From the NCBI RefSeq assembly GCF_004341625.1, contig NZ_SLZG01000027.1, positions 1-59,175 of the forward strand: a DNA stretch of 59,175 nt, written 5' to 3'. Each line of letters starts with the position of its first letter. Position 1 is the first letter of the stretch. Of the stretch, positions 59,156 through 59,175 are shown piece after piece. The translations under genes were made by a program, and so were the position numbers. The DNA is from Rhizobium sp. BK376. GTDB taxonomy: Bacteria > Pseudomonadota > Alphaproteobacteria > Rhizobiales > Rhizobiaceae. Below the pieces are notes generated by a model that was given only the letters and a program-made list of their open reading frames with translations, searched no databases and was not told where the DNA came from.

Positions 59156-59175
59156 TCCACCGTCGATATTTGCTT

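Noticed and set aside
1..59175. CRISPR arrays, tRNA or rRNA genes, prophage, replication or conjugation genes
   Set aside because: Looked for on both strands; no spaced direct repeats, cloverleaf sequences or characteristic proteins were found.

Overview
The window looks like an alphaproteobacterium of the Rhizobium/Agrobacterium group. The GC-rich codon use, the many ABC importers paired with LysR/GntR/LacI regulators, and the DUF982 and pRiA4b ORF-3-type proteins typical of rhizobia all point that way. No ribosomal, replication or other core gene is present. The content is accessory catabolism separated by transposase and gene relics, which suggests a plasmid, chromid or genomic island; this is inference, since no replication or transfer gene is visible.

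Layout. (1) 297-7888: a LysR regulator divergent from two SDR dehydrogenases, a creatininase-family amidohydrolase, an agmatinase-type ureohydrolase, a polar-amino-acid binding protein and permease (no ATPase), and a gamma-glutamyltransferase-like enzyme; this is probably uptake and breakdown of a guanidino or amide nitrogen compound. (2) 7889-10493: decayed DNA with IS3, IS5, LysR and polysaccharide-deacetylase remnants, a GNAT acetyltransferase, and a minus-strand small-RNA candidate with an anti-Shine-Dalgarno stretch and a terminator. (3) 10494-20122: a GntR/UTRA regulator divergent from an M20 hydrolase, a complete peptide-type ABC importer, a second M20-like protein and an M24-like protein; the last two lack usual metal ligands. 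(4) 20883-30905: an acyltransferase-like hydrolase, a second creatininase-family protein, a LysR, an NMT1-type ABC importer, a cytosine-deaminase-like amidohydrolase, a GlcD-type flavoenzyme, a flavodoxin-like reductase and RidA; this suggests catabolism of an N-heterocycle. (5) 31291-34746: a DUF5666 protein divergent from an ECF sigma factor and its NrsF/DUF1109 membrane anti-sigma, with matching promoter-like elements on both sides, then a ribbon-helix-helix/ParE-type toxin-antitoxin pair and a DUF982 protein.

(6) 34910-42313: two divergent operons for membrane-lipid modification (DUF1295 protein, two Cfa-type methyltransferases, an FAD desaturase/amine-oxidase-like protein, DUF1365, lipocalin, DUF2147 and DUF2177 proteins). 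(7) 42314-44535: an IS630 relic and two small secreted or membrane proteins. (8) 44536-55209: a ten-gene minus-strand catabolic operon with a ribose-type ABC importer, a LacI regulator, a hypothetical protein, a metallo-beta-lactamase-fold hydrolase, a 3-hydroxyacyl-CoA-dehydrogenase-like enzyme, a histidinol-dehydrogenase-family enzyme of non-biosynthetic type and an SDR. Its promoter is followed directly by a perfect 25-bp palindrome, very probably the LacI operator. (9) 55596-58817: a truncated pRiA4b ORF-3 protein, an AI-2E family transporter, a single-domain response regulator and a PAS/HisKA_2 histidine kinase.

The most interesting items are the creatininase plus ureohydrolase pair, the two neighbouring hydrolases with lost metal ligands, the small-RNA candidate, the divergent ECF promoter pair, the fatty-acid modification locus and the LacI operon of unknown substrate. 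All calls come from reading sequence; no database search was run.
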